From contig NZ_BJMM01000002.1 in NCBI RefSeq assembly GCF_006539165.1, forward strand, positions 558,001-622,000: 64,000 nucleotides of DNA. Reading direction: 5' to 3'. The DNA is from Streptomyces cacaoi. Its GTDB lineage: Bacteria; Actinomycetota; Actinomycetes; Streptomycetales; Streptomycetaceae. Both the position numbers and the translations under genes were made by a program. The notes below the pieces were generated by a model. The model saw only the letters and a list, made by a program, of their open reading frames with translations, had not been told where the DNA came from and did no database searches. Positions 27,311 to 38,791 of this stretch are shown one piece after another (position 1 is the first letter of the stretch; every line of letters starts with the position of its first letter).

Positions 27311-27328
27311 TTTGTTCGCACCATTGAC
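27311..27328 (+). promoter_or_regulatory. Operator/promoter element facing the sulfatase gene
   Basis: TTTGTTC-GCAC-CATTGAC, nearly identical to the element at 27191-27209 but in opposite direction, 89 bases before the sulfatase start. TTGACA (27324-27329) could be the -35; no good -10 is seen. Confidence 0.6.
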
Positions 27329-27416
27329 ATAAATCTCGCACGGGCCGGAGCATTCCTCGCACGGCACCGGCCGTGGTGCCCACCGGCCCCGGGCCGGCCG
27401 AAGCGAAAGGGTCCCC

Positions 27417-30318
<2,902 letters not shown>

Positions 30319-30325
30319 GCCCGGC

Positions 30326-30342
30326 CCGCGCCCGGGGCGCGG
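30326..30342. terminator. Hairpin between convergent genes
   Basis: CCGCGCC-CGG-GGCGCGG, a perfect 7-bp stem with a 3-base loop between the repressor and GTPase genes. Confidence 0.5.
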
Positions 30343-30344
30343 TC

Positions 30345-31346
30345 TCACCCGGCCGGGACGCGGCCCCGTGCCGCACAGCCGAGCAGCCCGGAGGTCAGCT
30401 CCTCCCGGTCGAGGCCCTTGCCGATGAACACGGCCCGGCTGACGCGGGGCTCCCCGCGCCACGCCGAGGCCGGTTGCAGCTCGAACATCCGGTGGACGCC
30501 CTGGAGGACGAACCGGCGCGGATGGTCGTCGAGCGCGACGATGCCCTTGAGCCGGTACAGATCCCCGCCGCGCGCCCCGACCAGCCCGGACAGCCAGCTC
30601 TCGAAGGCCGCACGGTCCAGCGCGCCGTCGAACTCGACGCTGACGGAGGCCACTTCGGGATCGTGGTGGTGCTCCCGCTCGTCCTGCCAGCCCGGGTCGA
30701 CGGCCATGGTGTGCGCCAGATCGAAGGCCCCCACACCGAGGATCGCGGTGAGGTCGACGTCGGCGTGGCTGGAGGTGAGGACCTCGGCCGTGGCGTTGAT
30801 GCCCCGCAGCCGCTCCGTCAGCGCGGCGATGTCCGCCGCGTCGACGAGATCGGTCTTGTTGAGCACGATCCGGTCGGCGAAGGCGATCTGGTCGACGACC
30901 TGGTGCCCCACCCCGTCCGCCGTGTGCCGGTCGAGATGCGTACCGACGTGCTTGGCGTCGACGAGGGTGACGACGGCGTCCAGCGCGTAGTGCGCGCTCA
31001 CCTCCTCATCCACGAAGAAGGTCTGGGCGACCGGGTTGGGGTCGGCCATGCCGCTGGTCTCGATGAGGACCCGGTCCACGCGGTCGCGTGCGCGCAGCGT
31101 GCGCAGGATGTCGATCAGGTCGGTGCGCGCGGTGCAGCACAGACAGCAGCCGTTGGACATCTCGAAGATCTCCTCGTCGGTGTTGACGACGAGCCCGTTG
31201 TCGATGGGCACATCGCCGAACTCGTTCTCCACGACGGCGATGCGCTGTCCGTGGTGCGCGGTGAGGATGTGGTTGACCAGCGTCGTCTTGCCCGCGCCGA
31301 GAAAGCCGGTCAGAACGGTCACGGGGGTCTTCTCGCTGCTGCTCAT
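30345..31346 (-). CDS. CobW/G3E family GTPase (metallochaperone-like)
   Basis: A 333-residue P-loop GTPase of the CobW/YjiA/ZigA group, which deliver Zn or Co to target enzymes. P-loop TGFLGAGKTT near residue 13, the metal-binding motif NGCCLCC (C-x-C-C type), switch ETSGMADP, the NKTD guanine motif and a His-rich loop (EREHHHDPE). The C-terminal domain begins near VSVEFDGALDR. GGAAGGA lies 6 bases before the ATG. It follows the metal-dependent amidohydrolase by 25 bases on the same strand, so it may load that enzyme. Confidence 0.93.
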   Translation of the reverse strand: MSSSEKTPVTVLTGFLGAGKTTLVNHILTAHHGQRIAVVENEFGDVPIDNGLVVNTDEEIFEMSNGCCLCCTARTDLIDILRTLRARDRVDRVLIETSGMADPNPVAQTFFVDEEVSAHYALDAVVTLVDAKHVGTHLDRHTADGVGHQVVDQIAFADRIVLNKTDLVDAADIAALTERLRGINATAEVLTSSHADVDLTAILGVGAFDLAHTMAVDPGWQDEREHHHDPEVASVSVEFDGALDRAAFESWLSGLVGARGGDLYRLKGIVALDDHPRRFVLQGVHRMFELQPASAWRGEPRVSRAVFIGKGLDREELTSGLLGCAARGRVPAG

Positions 31347-31371
31347 CGGCGTCCTTCCGAGGGCGTCGGAC

Positions 31372-32796
31372 TCATCGGGTGGGGCGGGGCGCGGGGGAGG
31401 GGCCGGCCGGCCCGGCCGGAACGCCGGCGCGTGCGAGCAGCTCCCCGGCACGCTGCCGCACCTCGGCCGCCGCGGCCCGCTCGTCCACGCGGACGCAGTG
31501 CCCGTCCCGGTGGACGATCCGTCCGTCGACGACGGTGAGCACCACGTCGGAGCCGCGCGCCGCGTAGACCAGCGTGCTCTCCACGTCGTGCACCGGCTGG
31601 AGATGCGAGCGTTCCAGATCGACCGCGATCACGTCGGCCAGCCGCCCCGGCTCCAGACGGCCCGCGTCGACGCCCGCGTAACGTGCCCCCTCCCGGGTGG
31701 CCATCTCCAGCGCGTCCCGGGCGCGGAGCACGGTCGGATCGAGGGTGTGCAGACGCTGGTTGAGCACCGTCTGCTTCATGCATTCGAACAGGTCCTGGCG
31801 GTGCCCGCAGGCCGGGCCGTCGCTGCCGAGCGCCACGGTCGCGCCGGCCGCCCGCAGGGCACCCAACGGGGCCGTGCCCGAGGCCAGATAGGCGTTGGAG
31901 ACCGGGTTGTGCGCGACGCCCGCGGCGGCGGCGCCCACCTGCGCGATCTCCCGCTCGTCGAGCCACACCGCGTGCGCCAGCGTCGCCCGCGCGTCCAGCA
32001 GGCCCTGCGCCGCGAGCCAGGCGACGGGCCGGACCCCGTACTCCTCGGCGTACCCGGCCGGATCGCCGCTGCCCTCGCAGCAGTGGGTGTGCCAGCGGGT
32101 GCCCAGCTCCTCGGCCAGCTCCACGGCCGCCCGGACCAGGTCCTGGCCGACATAGGTGAGGTTGAGCGGCGCCGGCCAGACCTCCACCTTCGAGCCGGGC
32201 GGATGCCGGCGCACGGCCTCCCGGGTCAACTCCAGCTCCTCGGCGGACGAGTGGCGGAAGAGGGCGTCCGGCTGGCCGCGCCGGGCGGCGAGCGGGGTCC
32301 GCTCGCCGACGATGCCGCGCGCCACCGCCCCGCGCAGCCCCGCCTGTTCGACCACGGCCGCCACCCGCAGCACCGTGGCGAGGTCCGTCGGCGCGTAGTG
32401 GTTGTCGACGACGGTGGTGATGCCGGCGCGCAGTGCCTCGGCGGCGGCGAGCCGGGCACCGGCCTCCGCGTCCTCGCCGGTGACGGCGATCGAGACCGGC
32501 CACATGAACGTGCACAGCCACGGGACGATCGACAGCCCCTCGCCGAGCCCGCGGAACAGGGCCTGGTAGAGGTGCGTATGGCCGTCGACCAGGCCCGGCA
32601 GCACCGCCTGCCCGCGGCAGTCGACGACCTGGCGGGCCCGCAGCCCGGCCAGGCGGTCGGCCGGGCCCACGGCGGTGATCCGGTTGCCGGTGACGGCGAC
32701 CGCGCCGGGCCGGTGGATCGTGTGCCGTGCGTCGACGGTGACGACCGTGCCGCCCGTGAGCAGCAGATCGCAGTCCGGGTCTTCCGTAGCAGTCAT
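31372..32796 (-). CDS. Amidohydrolase, ATZ/TRZ-type deaminase
   Basis: A 474-residue metal-dependent hydrolase of the cytosine/guanine deaminase and chlorohydrolase superfamily. Metal and catalytic residues are visible: GLVDGHTHLYQ (HxH), RWHTHCCEG, TLAHAVWLDE and LGSDGPACG (Asp). The segment GEGLSIVPWLCTFMWPVS resembles 8-oxoguanine deaminase and hydroxy-s-triazine hydrolases. Likely removes an amino group from a purine, pyrimidine or triazine-like ring. AAGGAG is 5 bases before the ATG. It is divergent from an NCS2 nucleobase permease and shares an operator-like motif with it. Exact substrate unknown. Confidence 0.9.
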   Translation of the reverse strand: MTATEDPDCDLLLTGGTVVTVDARHTIHRPGAVAVTGNRITAVGPADRLAGLRARQVVDCRGQAVLPGLVDGHTHLYQALFRGLGEGLSIVPWLCTFMWPVSIAVTGEDAEAGARLAAAEALRAGITTVVDNHYAPTDLATVLRVAAVVEQAGLRGAVARGIVGERTPLAARRGQPDALFRHSSAEELELTREAVRRHPPGSKVEVWPAPLNLTYVGQDLVRAAVELAEELGTRWHTHCCEGSGDPAGYAEEYGVRPVAWLAAQGLLDARATLAHAVWLDEREIAQVGAAAAGVAHNPVSNAYLASGTAPLGALRAAGATVALGSDGPACGHRQDLFECMKQTVLNQRLHTLDPTVLRARDALEMATREGARYAGVDAGRLEPGRLADVIAVDLERSHLQPVHDVESTLVYAARGSDVVLTVVDGRIVHRDGHCVRVDERAAAAEVRQRAGELLARAGVPAGPAGPSPAPRPTR

Positions 32797-32846
32797 GCGG
32801 CTCCTTCGCTGGCGCCGGGGCGCGGGCTCGGCCGTGCATCTGCCTG

Positions 32847-32856
32847 AAACATGTAA
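32847..32856 (-). promoter_or_regulatory. GntR operator-like site A and promoter
   Basis: AAACATGTAA, on the minus strand TTACATGTTT, at the -10 region of the amidohydrolase promoter: TTGACA lies 18 bases upstream of it (complement of 32875-32880). Related to sites B and C. Confidence 0.5.
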
Positions 32857-33026
32857 TGCGCCGGTGCGCGACGGTGTCAAGGGAGCGGGAGCGTCGACAA
32901 ACCGGCTTCGTGTGTACCGAGTTGACGGCCTGCCAGGGCACACGGGCAGCGGAAAACGCACGTCAGCAGGGGAGTTCGGGCCGGTTGCCGGGCATGCGGC
33001 CACACATGGGGCCGGTGCGCGACGCC

Positions 33027-33062
33027 TTGACAGACCCCGGGGCGACCCTATGTTGCATGCAA
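33027..33062 (+). promoter_or_regulatory. Permease promoter with operator site B
   Basis: TTGACA (33027-33032), 16 bases, TATGTT (33049-33054), then a perfect palindrome TTGCATGCAA (33053-33062) overlapping the -10 edge and the start of transcription. The arrangement is that of a repressed promoter; the adjacent FCD-GntR is the obvious candidate. Confidence 0.7.
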
Positions 33063-33119
33063 TGTTTCGGGCGCGACAAGGGGCATCCGCCGCCGTGCGG
33101 TGGAGGAGGGAGAACCCGT

Positions 33120-34622
33120 ATGTTCCGCTTCCGACCGGGCCGCACCGCACGGCCCCGTCCCCTCCCGGCAGAGGGCCGCGACCCCGTCGAGGAGGTGCCG
33201 CCCGTCTGGCGACTGGCCGTCTACGGGTTCCAGCACGTGCTCGCCTTCTACGCGGGGGCCGTCGTCATGCCGCTGCTGGTGGCGGAGGGCATCGGGCTGC
33301 GGGGCGCCGACGTCGCCGCCCTGATCAACGCCTCGCTGCTGGCCTGCGGCATCTCCACGATCCTCCAGTCCGTCGGGCTGCCCGGGGTCGGCATCCGGCT
33401 GCCGGTGGTGCAGGGCATGTCGACCACGGCCGTGCCCTCGCTCGTCTCCGTCGGAGTGGCCGCGGGCGGCGCGCGGGCCGGGCTGCCGACCGTCTTCGGC
33501 GCCGTGATCGCGGCGGGGCTCGCGATGTTCCTGATCGCGCCCGTCTTCAGCCGGCTGGTGCGGTTCTTCCCGCCCGTGGTCACCGGATCGATCCTGGTGG
33601 TGATCGGTGTGACGCTGCTGGCGGTGGCCGCACGGCAGGTCGGCGGGGGAGACGCACAGGCGCACGACTTCGGCAGCCCGGCCCATCTGGGCTTCGCCGC
33701 CGTCCCGTTGGCGGTCATCGTGCTGCTGAACAAGGTCTCGCGCGGGTTCCTCGCCACCGTCGCGGTCGGCATCGGGCTGGCCGTCGGCACCCTGCTCGCC
33801 GCGCTGGCCGGGCGCGCCGACTTCTCCGGGATCGGGGACGCCTCCTGGATCGGCGCGAGCGCGCCCCTGCACTACGGAGCGCCCCGCTGGGACACGATGG
33901 CGGTGCTCTCCCTGCTGCTCGTCATGGTCATCATCGCGGCCGAGAGCATCGGGCAGTTCTTCGCGGTCGGCCGGATCGTCGGCCGGGACCCGGACGGCCG
34001 CCAGATCGTCCGGGCGCTGCGCGCCGACGGGCTGGCCACGGGCGTCGCCGGGGTGCTCAACTCCTTTCCGACGACGGTCTATTCGCAGAACATCGGCCTC
34101 ATGCGGCTCACCCGGGTACGCAGCCGCTGGGTCGTGGCGGCCTCGGGTGTGCTGATGCTGGTGCTCGGGCTGATGCCGAAGATCGGTGCGGTGATCGCCG
34201 CCATGCCCGCCTCGGTGCTCGGCGGCGCGACCCTCGTGCTGTTCGGGACGATCGCGGTGGTGGGCGTGCAGATCCTGCGCCGCGCCGACCTGGCGGACCA
34301 GCGCAACACCATCCTCGTCGCCGCCAGCCTGGGCATCGGCTTCCTGCCCACCGCCTATCCGCAGTTCGCACAGCGGATGCCGGGGGAGCAGCTGCATGCG
34401 CTCTTCGAGAGCGGCATCATCCTGGGCACCCTCTCCGCCGTCCTGTTCAACCTGTTCTTCCACCATGTGCCGGTGCCGTGGCGGCGCGGGAAGCCGGACC
34501 CCGAGAGCGCCGCACAGGACGAGGCGGACCCGGCAAGTACACCAACCGGCCCCGTACGTACGGGCATTGACGCCCCCGAGGATTACATGCAACATGAAAC
34601 CCCAGTGCGAGAGAAGACGTGA
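33120..34622 (+). CDS. NCS2 nucleobase permease (xanthine/uracil family)
   Basis: A 500-residue proton symporter for purine or pyrimidine bases, about 14 helices. Family motifs include WRLAVYGFQHVLAFYAG near the N-terminus, LPVVQGMSTTAVPSL, AESIGQFFAVG (helix 8 substrate-site Glu), and LNSFPTTVYSQNIGLMRLT. The xanthine/uric-acid branch has a Q/N-x-G pattern after the last motif, as here (SQNIG). ATG at 33120 follows GGAGGAGGGAG with a 7-base gap; a longer upstream extension is rejected because it would run through the promoter. It probably imports the substrate deaminated and hydroxylated by its neighbours. Confidence 0.95.
   Translation: MFRFRPGRTARPRPLPAEGRDPVEEVPPVWRLAVYGFQHVLAFYAGAVVMPLLVAEGIGLRGADVAALINASLLACGISTILQSVGLPGVGIRLPVVQGMSTTAVPSLVSVGVAAGGARAGLPTVFGAVIAAGLAMFLIAPVFSRLVRFFPPVVTGSILVVIGVTLLAVAARQVGGGDAQAHDFGSPAHLGFAAVPLAVIVLLNKVSRGFLATVAVGIGLAVGTLLAALAGRADFSGIGDASWIGASAPLHYGAPRWDTMAVLSLLLVMVIIAAESIGQFFAVGRIVGRDPDGRQIVRALRADGLATGVAGVLNSFPTTVYSQNIGLMRLTRVRSRWVVAASGVLMLVLGLMPKIGAVIAAMPASVLGGATLVLFGTIAVVGVQILRRADLADQRNTILVAASLGIGFLPTAYPQFAQRMPGEQLHALFESGIILGTLSAVLFNLFFHHVPVPWRRGKPDPESAAQDEADPASTPTGPVRTGIDAPEDYMQHETPVREKT
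34567..34595 (+). promoter_or_regulatory. GntR gene promoter with operator site C
   Basis: TTGACG (34567-34572) and CAACAT (34590-34595) with a 17-base spacer; the operator-like TTACATGCAA (34583-34592; TTGCATGTAA on the other strand) spans spacer and -10. It lies inside the 3' end of the permease gene and could allow autoregulation. Confidence 0.55.
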
Positions 34623-34638
34623 CCCGAGGATGGCGACC

Positions 34639-35379
34639 ATGCCGACGGAGCGAGCCGTCAACCCCGTCACCGGGGGGAGCCTGCTGGCGGACCGTGCGTA
34701 CGAGGAGATGAAGGGGGCCGTCCTGGCGAACCGCCTGCGGCCCGGGGACTCCCTGTCCGTGCCGGCCCTGGCGGTGCAGATGGGGATCAGCCGCAGCCCG
34801 GTGCGGGAAGCCGTGCAGCGCCTCATCCACGACGGCCTCGCCACCCATGTCCCGCACCGCGGTGCCGTCGTGGCCACGGTGGACCTGGAGGACGTGCGCC
34901 AGCTCTACACCGTGCGCGAGGCCCTGGAGGGGCTGGCGGCCCGGCTGGCGACCGAACGGCTCGACGCCACGAAGGTCGCCGAACTGCGGGCCCTGCTGGA
35001 GGAGCACGAACGCCTGGTGGCCTCCGGATACGACGAGAAGCGGCACATCGAGATGGACATGGCCTACCACCGGCTGATCCGCGAGGTCGCGGGCAACACC
35101 CATCTGAGCGCCGCCCTGGAGAACATCCACGGCAAGGCGCATCTGGCGCTGCACTCCCTGTGGCGCAGCCCCGAGGCGGCACGGCTCGCGGTCGAGGAAC
35201 ACCGGCGCGTCTTCGCCGCGATGACCGCGGGTGACGCCGAGGCCGCCGAACGGGCCGCGGGAGAGCACATCCGCCGGCTGCGCATCCGGCTCTCCCAGGC
35301 GGTCGCCGCCGGCCCGGAACCCCGGCCCGACCGCTCCACCGTGCGGCCCCTGCCCGAGGAGGCCGCGCCGGAGAGCTAG
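34639..35379 (+). CDS. GntR regulator, FCD type
   Basis: A 246-residue FadR-like repressor. Winged helix with GISRSPVREAVQRLIHDG; then an FCD ligand domain with the metal-binding set DMAYHRLIREVAGN, EEHRRVFAAM and GEHIRRL. ATG at 34639 is chosen because GAGG lies 9 bases upstream; an ATG at 34630 directly abuts that site. FCD-GntR proteins commonly sense small carboxylates from the pathway they control. It follows the permease by 16 bases and precedes the molybdenum hydroxylase, making it the natural regulator of sites A-D. Confidence 0.93.
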   Translation: MPTERAVNPVTGGSLLADRAYEEMKGAVLANRLRPGDSLSVPALAVQMGISRSPVREAVQRLIHDGLATHVPHRGAVVATVDLEDVRQLYTVREALEGLAARLATERLDATKVAELRALLEEHERLVASGYDEKRHIEMDMAYHRLIREVAGNTHLSAALENIHGKAHLALHSLWRSPEAARLAVEEHRRVFAAMTAGDAEAAERAAGEHIRRLRIRLSQAVAAGPEPRPDRSTVRPLPEEAAPES

Positions 35380-35405
35380 ACACGGCACGGCACGACACGG
35401 CACAG

Positions 35406-35415
35406 AAAGATGTAA
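35406..35415. promoter_or_regulatory. Weak operator-like site D
   Basis: AAAGATGTAATCC resembles sites A and C (shared ATGTAAT) 100 bases before the hydroxylase gene. No promoter boxes beside it; lowest-confidence member of the set. Confidence 0.3.
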
Positions 35416-35515
35416 TCCGGCGGTCGGCCTCGCGTCGCCGTCCGGGGTGCCTCCCGCCGTCTCCCGCTCAGCGCACCACCCGTATCACCGCCAGTGAGAA
35501 GGGAAGTGACCGCCA

Positions 35516-37759
35516 GTGAGCACCACCACCGGGGTCCGCGCGCCCGCCGGGGCCGTGGGCGGGAACGCGCTCCGGCCGGACGGCGCCCTGAAGGTCACAG
35601 GGGCCTTCGCCTACGCCTCCGACATGCGGTGGGACGGCATGGTGTGGGGCGCCACCCTGCGCAGCCCGCACCCCGCTGCGCGGATCGTGCGCCTGGACAC
35701 CGCACGCGCCCTGGCGCTGCCCGGTGTGCTCGCCGTCCTCACCCACCGGGACGTGCCCGGCCGGCCCCGGTACGGGATGAAGGTCGCCGACCAGCCCGTG
35801 CTCGCGGCCGACCGGGTCCGCCACCAGGGCGAGCCGGTGGCCCTGGTGGCGGCCGACCACCCGGAGACCGCACGCCGTGCCCTGCGGCTCATCGACGTCG
35901 AGTACACCCCGCTGCCCGCGCTCACCGACCCCGAGGAGGCCCTGCGCGGCGCGGGCCCGCTCGTCCACGAGGAGCGCGTCGACGGGCGGCGCGGCAACAT
36001 CGTGCGGCACGTCCGCATCCGGCACGGGGACACGGCCGGGGCCCGGCGGCGCGCCGAGGTCGTGGTGAGCGGCGTCTACGAGGTGGGCATGCAGGACCAG
36101 GCGTTCCTGGGCCCGGAGTCGGGCCTGGCCGTGCCCGGCGAGGACGGCGGCGTCGACATGTTCGTCTCCACGCAGTGGCTCCACGACGACCAGCGGCAGA
36201 TGTGCGCCGCGCTCGGACTGCCGCCGGAGAAGGTCCGGTTGACCCTCTCCGGCGTCGGCGGCGCCTTCGGCGGGCGCGAGGACGTCTCGGTGCAGATCCA
36301 CGCGGCGATGCTGGCGCTGCACACCGGGCGGCCGGTCAAGATGAGCTACAACCGGCAGGAGTCCTTCTTCGGCCACGTCCACCGCCACCCGGCGAAGATG
36401 TGGTTCGAGCACGGCGCCACCCGCGCGGGCCGACTGCTCTTCGTACGCGCGAAGTTGCTGTTCGACGGCGGCGCCTACACCTCCACCTCGCAGGTCGTCA
36501 TCGCCAACGGCTCCTACTTCGCGGCGGGTGCCTACGAGGTGCCGCACGCCGAGATCGACGGCTACGCCGTCTTCACCAACAACCCGCCGTGCGGCGCGAT
36601 GCGCGGCTTCGGCGCCGTTCAGTCGTGCTACGGCGTCGAGTCCAATCTCGACAAGCTCGCACACGCGCTGGGCACCGACCCTGTGGAACTCAGGCTGCGC
36701 AACGCCATGACGACGGGCACCGTGCTGCCCACCGGCCAGCCGGTGGACGGCCCGGCGCCCGCCGCGCGGCTGCTGCGCCGGCTGCGCGACCGGCCGCTGC
36801 CGCCCCGGCCGGACCCGGCGGCCGACCCGTTCGGCCTGCCGGGCGGGCAGGGCCGCACCACACGCGGCGAGTCCGTGCACCGCGGCGTCGGCTACGCCCT
36901 CGGCGTCAAGGCCATCGGCTTCTCCGGCGGCGTCGACGACAGCTCCACCGCACGGGTACGGCTGTCCCTGGCCGGCGGCGAACCCGTCGCCGAGATCCAC
37001 ACGGCCGCGGCCGAGTGCGGCCAGGGCATCGTCACCGTGCAGGCCCAGATCGCCCGTACCGAACTGGGCGTGGAACGCGTCGTGGTGCTGCCCGCCGACA
37101 CCACGGCGGGGGACGCCGGATCCTCCTCCGCCTCGCGCATCACCTGGATGAGCGGCGGCGCCGTGCAGGGCGCCTGCAAGGTCCTGCGGGAGAAGCTCAC
37201 ACACCTGGGGGACGGGCCCGTCGCGGCCGTGCTCGCCGAACACGGCCCGCTGGAGGCCGAGTTCACGTACCGGCACCGGCGCACCCACCCCATCGACGAC
37301 GAGCGGGGCCAGGGCGATGCACACATCGCCTTCGCCTTCGCGGCGCACCGTGCCGTCGTCGAGGTCGACACCGAACTCGGCCTGGTGAAGGTCGTCGAGC
37401 CGGCCACCGCGCAGGACGTCGGCAAGGCCGTCAACCCGCGTGCCGTGGAAGGGCAGATCGAGGGCGGCAGCGCGCAGGGCCTCGGGCTCGCGCTCATGGA
37501 GGAACTGCACGTGTCCGGCGGCCAGGTACGCAACCCCTCCTTCACCGACTACCTCATCCCGACCATCGCCGACATGCCGGCGGTCCCCATCGACCTTCTC
37601 GAACTGCCCCACCCCGACTCCCCGTACGGGCTCAACGGGGTGGGCGAGCCACCGACCCTGTCCTCCACACCGGCCATCGCCAACGCCCTGCGCGCCGCGA
37701 CGGGCCTGGAGCTGGCCAGGGTGCCGGTGCGCCCCGAGGACATCGCGGAAGGGAGGTGA
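35516..37759 (+). CDS. Molybdenum-binding subunit of a xanthine dehydrogenase-family hydroxylase
   Basis: A 747-residue Mo-pterin subunit that hydroxylates N-heterocycles, purines or aldehydes with water. Cofactor-binding segments: GVGGAFGGRED, PCGAMRGFGAVQ, AECGQGIVTVQ and the active-site Glu in GLNGVGEPPTLS near the C-terminus. Length fits the stand-alone large subunit. Odd: no FAD-binding or 2Fe-2S subunit gene is adjacent, and none occurs in the window, so electron transfer partners must be encoded elsewhere. GTG start with GGGAAGTGACC upstream. It follows the GntR gene by 136 bases and likely forms a unit with the amidohydrolase at 37856. Confidence 0.95.
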   Translation: MSTTTGVRAPAGAVGGNALRPDGALKVTGAFAYASDMRWDGMVWGATLRSPHPAARIVRLDTARALALPGVLAVLTHRDVPGRPRYGMKVADQPVLAADRVRHQGEPVALVAADHPETARRALRLIDVEYTPLPALTDPEEALRGAGPLVHEERVDGRRGNIVRHVRIRHGDTAGARRRAEVVVSGVYEVGMQDQAFLGPESGLAVPGEDGGVDMFVSTQWLHDDQRQMCAALGLPPEKVRLTLSGVGGAFGGREDVSVQIHAAMLALHTGRPVKMSYNRQESFFGHVHRHPAKMWFEHGATRAGRLLFVRAKLLFDGGAYTSTSQVVIANGSYFAAGAYEVPHAEIDGYAVFTNNPPCGAMRGFGAVQSCYGVESNLDKLAHALGTDPVELRLRNAMTTGTVLPTGQPVDGPAPAARLLRRLRDRPLPPRPDPAADPFGLPGGQGRTTRGESVHRGVGYALGVKAIGFSGGVDDSSTARVRLSLAGGEPVAEIHTAAAECGQGIVTVQAQIARTELGVERVVVLPADTTAGDAGSSSASRITWMSGGAVQGACKVLREKLTHLGDGPVAAVLAEHGPLEAEFTYRHRRTHPIDDERGQGDAHIAFAFAAHRAVVEVDTELGLVKVVEPATAQDVGKAVNPRAVEGQIEGGSAQGLGLALMEELHVSGGQVRNPSFTDYLIPTIADMPAVPIDLLELPHPDSPYGLNGVGEPPTLSSTPAIANALRAATGLELARVPVRPEDIAEGR

Positions 37760-37855
37760 GGCGGGCCCGCAGGGTTCACCGGACGGTTCGGCACGGCCCC
37801 GCCACGCGGGGGGCGACCGCGCGCACCGCGGACCAGACCCAGGGAAGGACAGCAC

Positions 37856-38791
37856 ATGATCATCGACACCCATCTGCACCCGACGAACGTCGTCGACCAG
37901 GCATGGCGCCACGACGGGGAGCCGTTCACCGGCGAGCGGATGCTGGAGATGATGGACAAGCCGTACCTCATCAACGGCAAACCCCGCCGCATCGACTACG
38001 GCTGCATCATGCCGCCGCCCGGCAACAGCGTCTGGCAGGAGGGGATGCGCACCGGCCGCGAGGGCATCCGCGACTACATGGCGTACATCACCGAGCTGGT
38101 GACGACCTACCCCGACCGGTTCATCGGCAACTTCATGTACAACCCGCGCTTCGGACCGGAGAACGGCGCCAAGGAGCTGGCCTTCCATGTGAAGGAGTAC
38201 GGCTACAAGATGCTCAAGCTCCACGCCAACATGCACGCCTACCGGCCGGACCGGGCGCTGGACTGGCTGCGGCCCGTGCTGCGCGTCTGCGACGAACTCG
38301 GCGTCGTCGTGCTCATCCACACCGGCGACGGCCCGTACTCCATCCCCACGCAGTTCTACCCGATCATCCGGGAGTTCCGGAACGTCAACTTCATCCTGGC
38401 CCACTTCGGGGTGCAGACCGGCGGCGTCTACTGCTTCGAGGCGCTGTACATGATCCTCGACAGCCCGAACGTCTACGGCGAGTCCGGGTGGCTGCTCCAG
38501 TCGCGCATCGTGGAGTTCGCCCAGCAGATGGAGCGCCACCAGATGGTCTTCGGCACCGACTCGCCGCCCAACGAACCCGGCATGTGGGCACGCGAGCTGG
38601 AGGTCCTGTGCGGGCCGCCGCCCCAGGGCATGCACCTGTCCGAGGACGACCTGGAGGGCTACCTCGGCAACAACATGGCCAGGCTGCTCGGTATGGAGCC
38701 GACACCGCCGCCGCGCGACCAGGCCGAGGCGCAGCTCCGGCTGAAGGACACCTACGCGACGGCCGGACCGGCGTCCACCGCCCGGACCTGA
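37856..38791 (+). CDS. Amidohydrolase 2 (ACMSD-like) TIM-barrel protein
   Basis: A 311-residue member of the amidohydrolase-2 family, which holds hydrolases and non-oxidative decarboxylases such as ACMSD, gamma-resorcylate and isoorotate decarboxylases. HxH at MIIDTHLHP, metal/catalytic His and Asp at VVLIHTGDG, ILAHFG and VFGTDSPPNEPG. AAGGA is 6 bases before the ATG, 97 bases after the Mo-subunit gene. With a ring-hydroxylase before it and a UbiD-type decarboxylase after it, it may open or decarboxylate the hydroxylated ring. Reaction not determinable. Confidence 0.88.
   Translation: MIIDTHLHPTNVVDQAWRHDGEPFTGERMLEMMDKPYLINGKPRRIDYGCIMPPPGNSVWQEGMRTGREGIRDYMAYITELVTTYPDRFIGNFMYNPRFGPENGAKELAFHVKEYGYKMLKLHANMHAYRPDRALDWLRPVLRVCDELGVVVLIHTGDGPYSIPTQFYPIIREFRNVNFILAHFGVQTGGVYCFEALYMILDSPNVYGESGWLLQSRIVEFAQQMERHQMVFGTDSPPNEPGMWARELEVLCGPPPQGMHLSEDDLEGYLGNNMARLLGMEPTPPPRDQAEAQLRLKDTYATAGPASTART

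Larger units (their letters stand above)
32797..33119. other. Divergent intergenic region, amidohydrolase and permease
   Basis: No gene. Two outward promoters with TTGACA boxes and operator-like sites A and B are the only features seen. Confidence 0.6.

Noticed and set aside
32856..33119. 88-residue N-terminal extension of the NCS2 permease
   Set aside because: It would cover the promoter and operator B; the peptide is Cys/Gly-rich and unlike the family.
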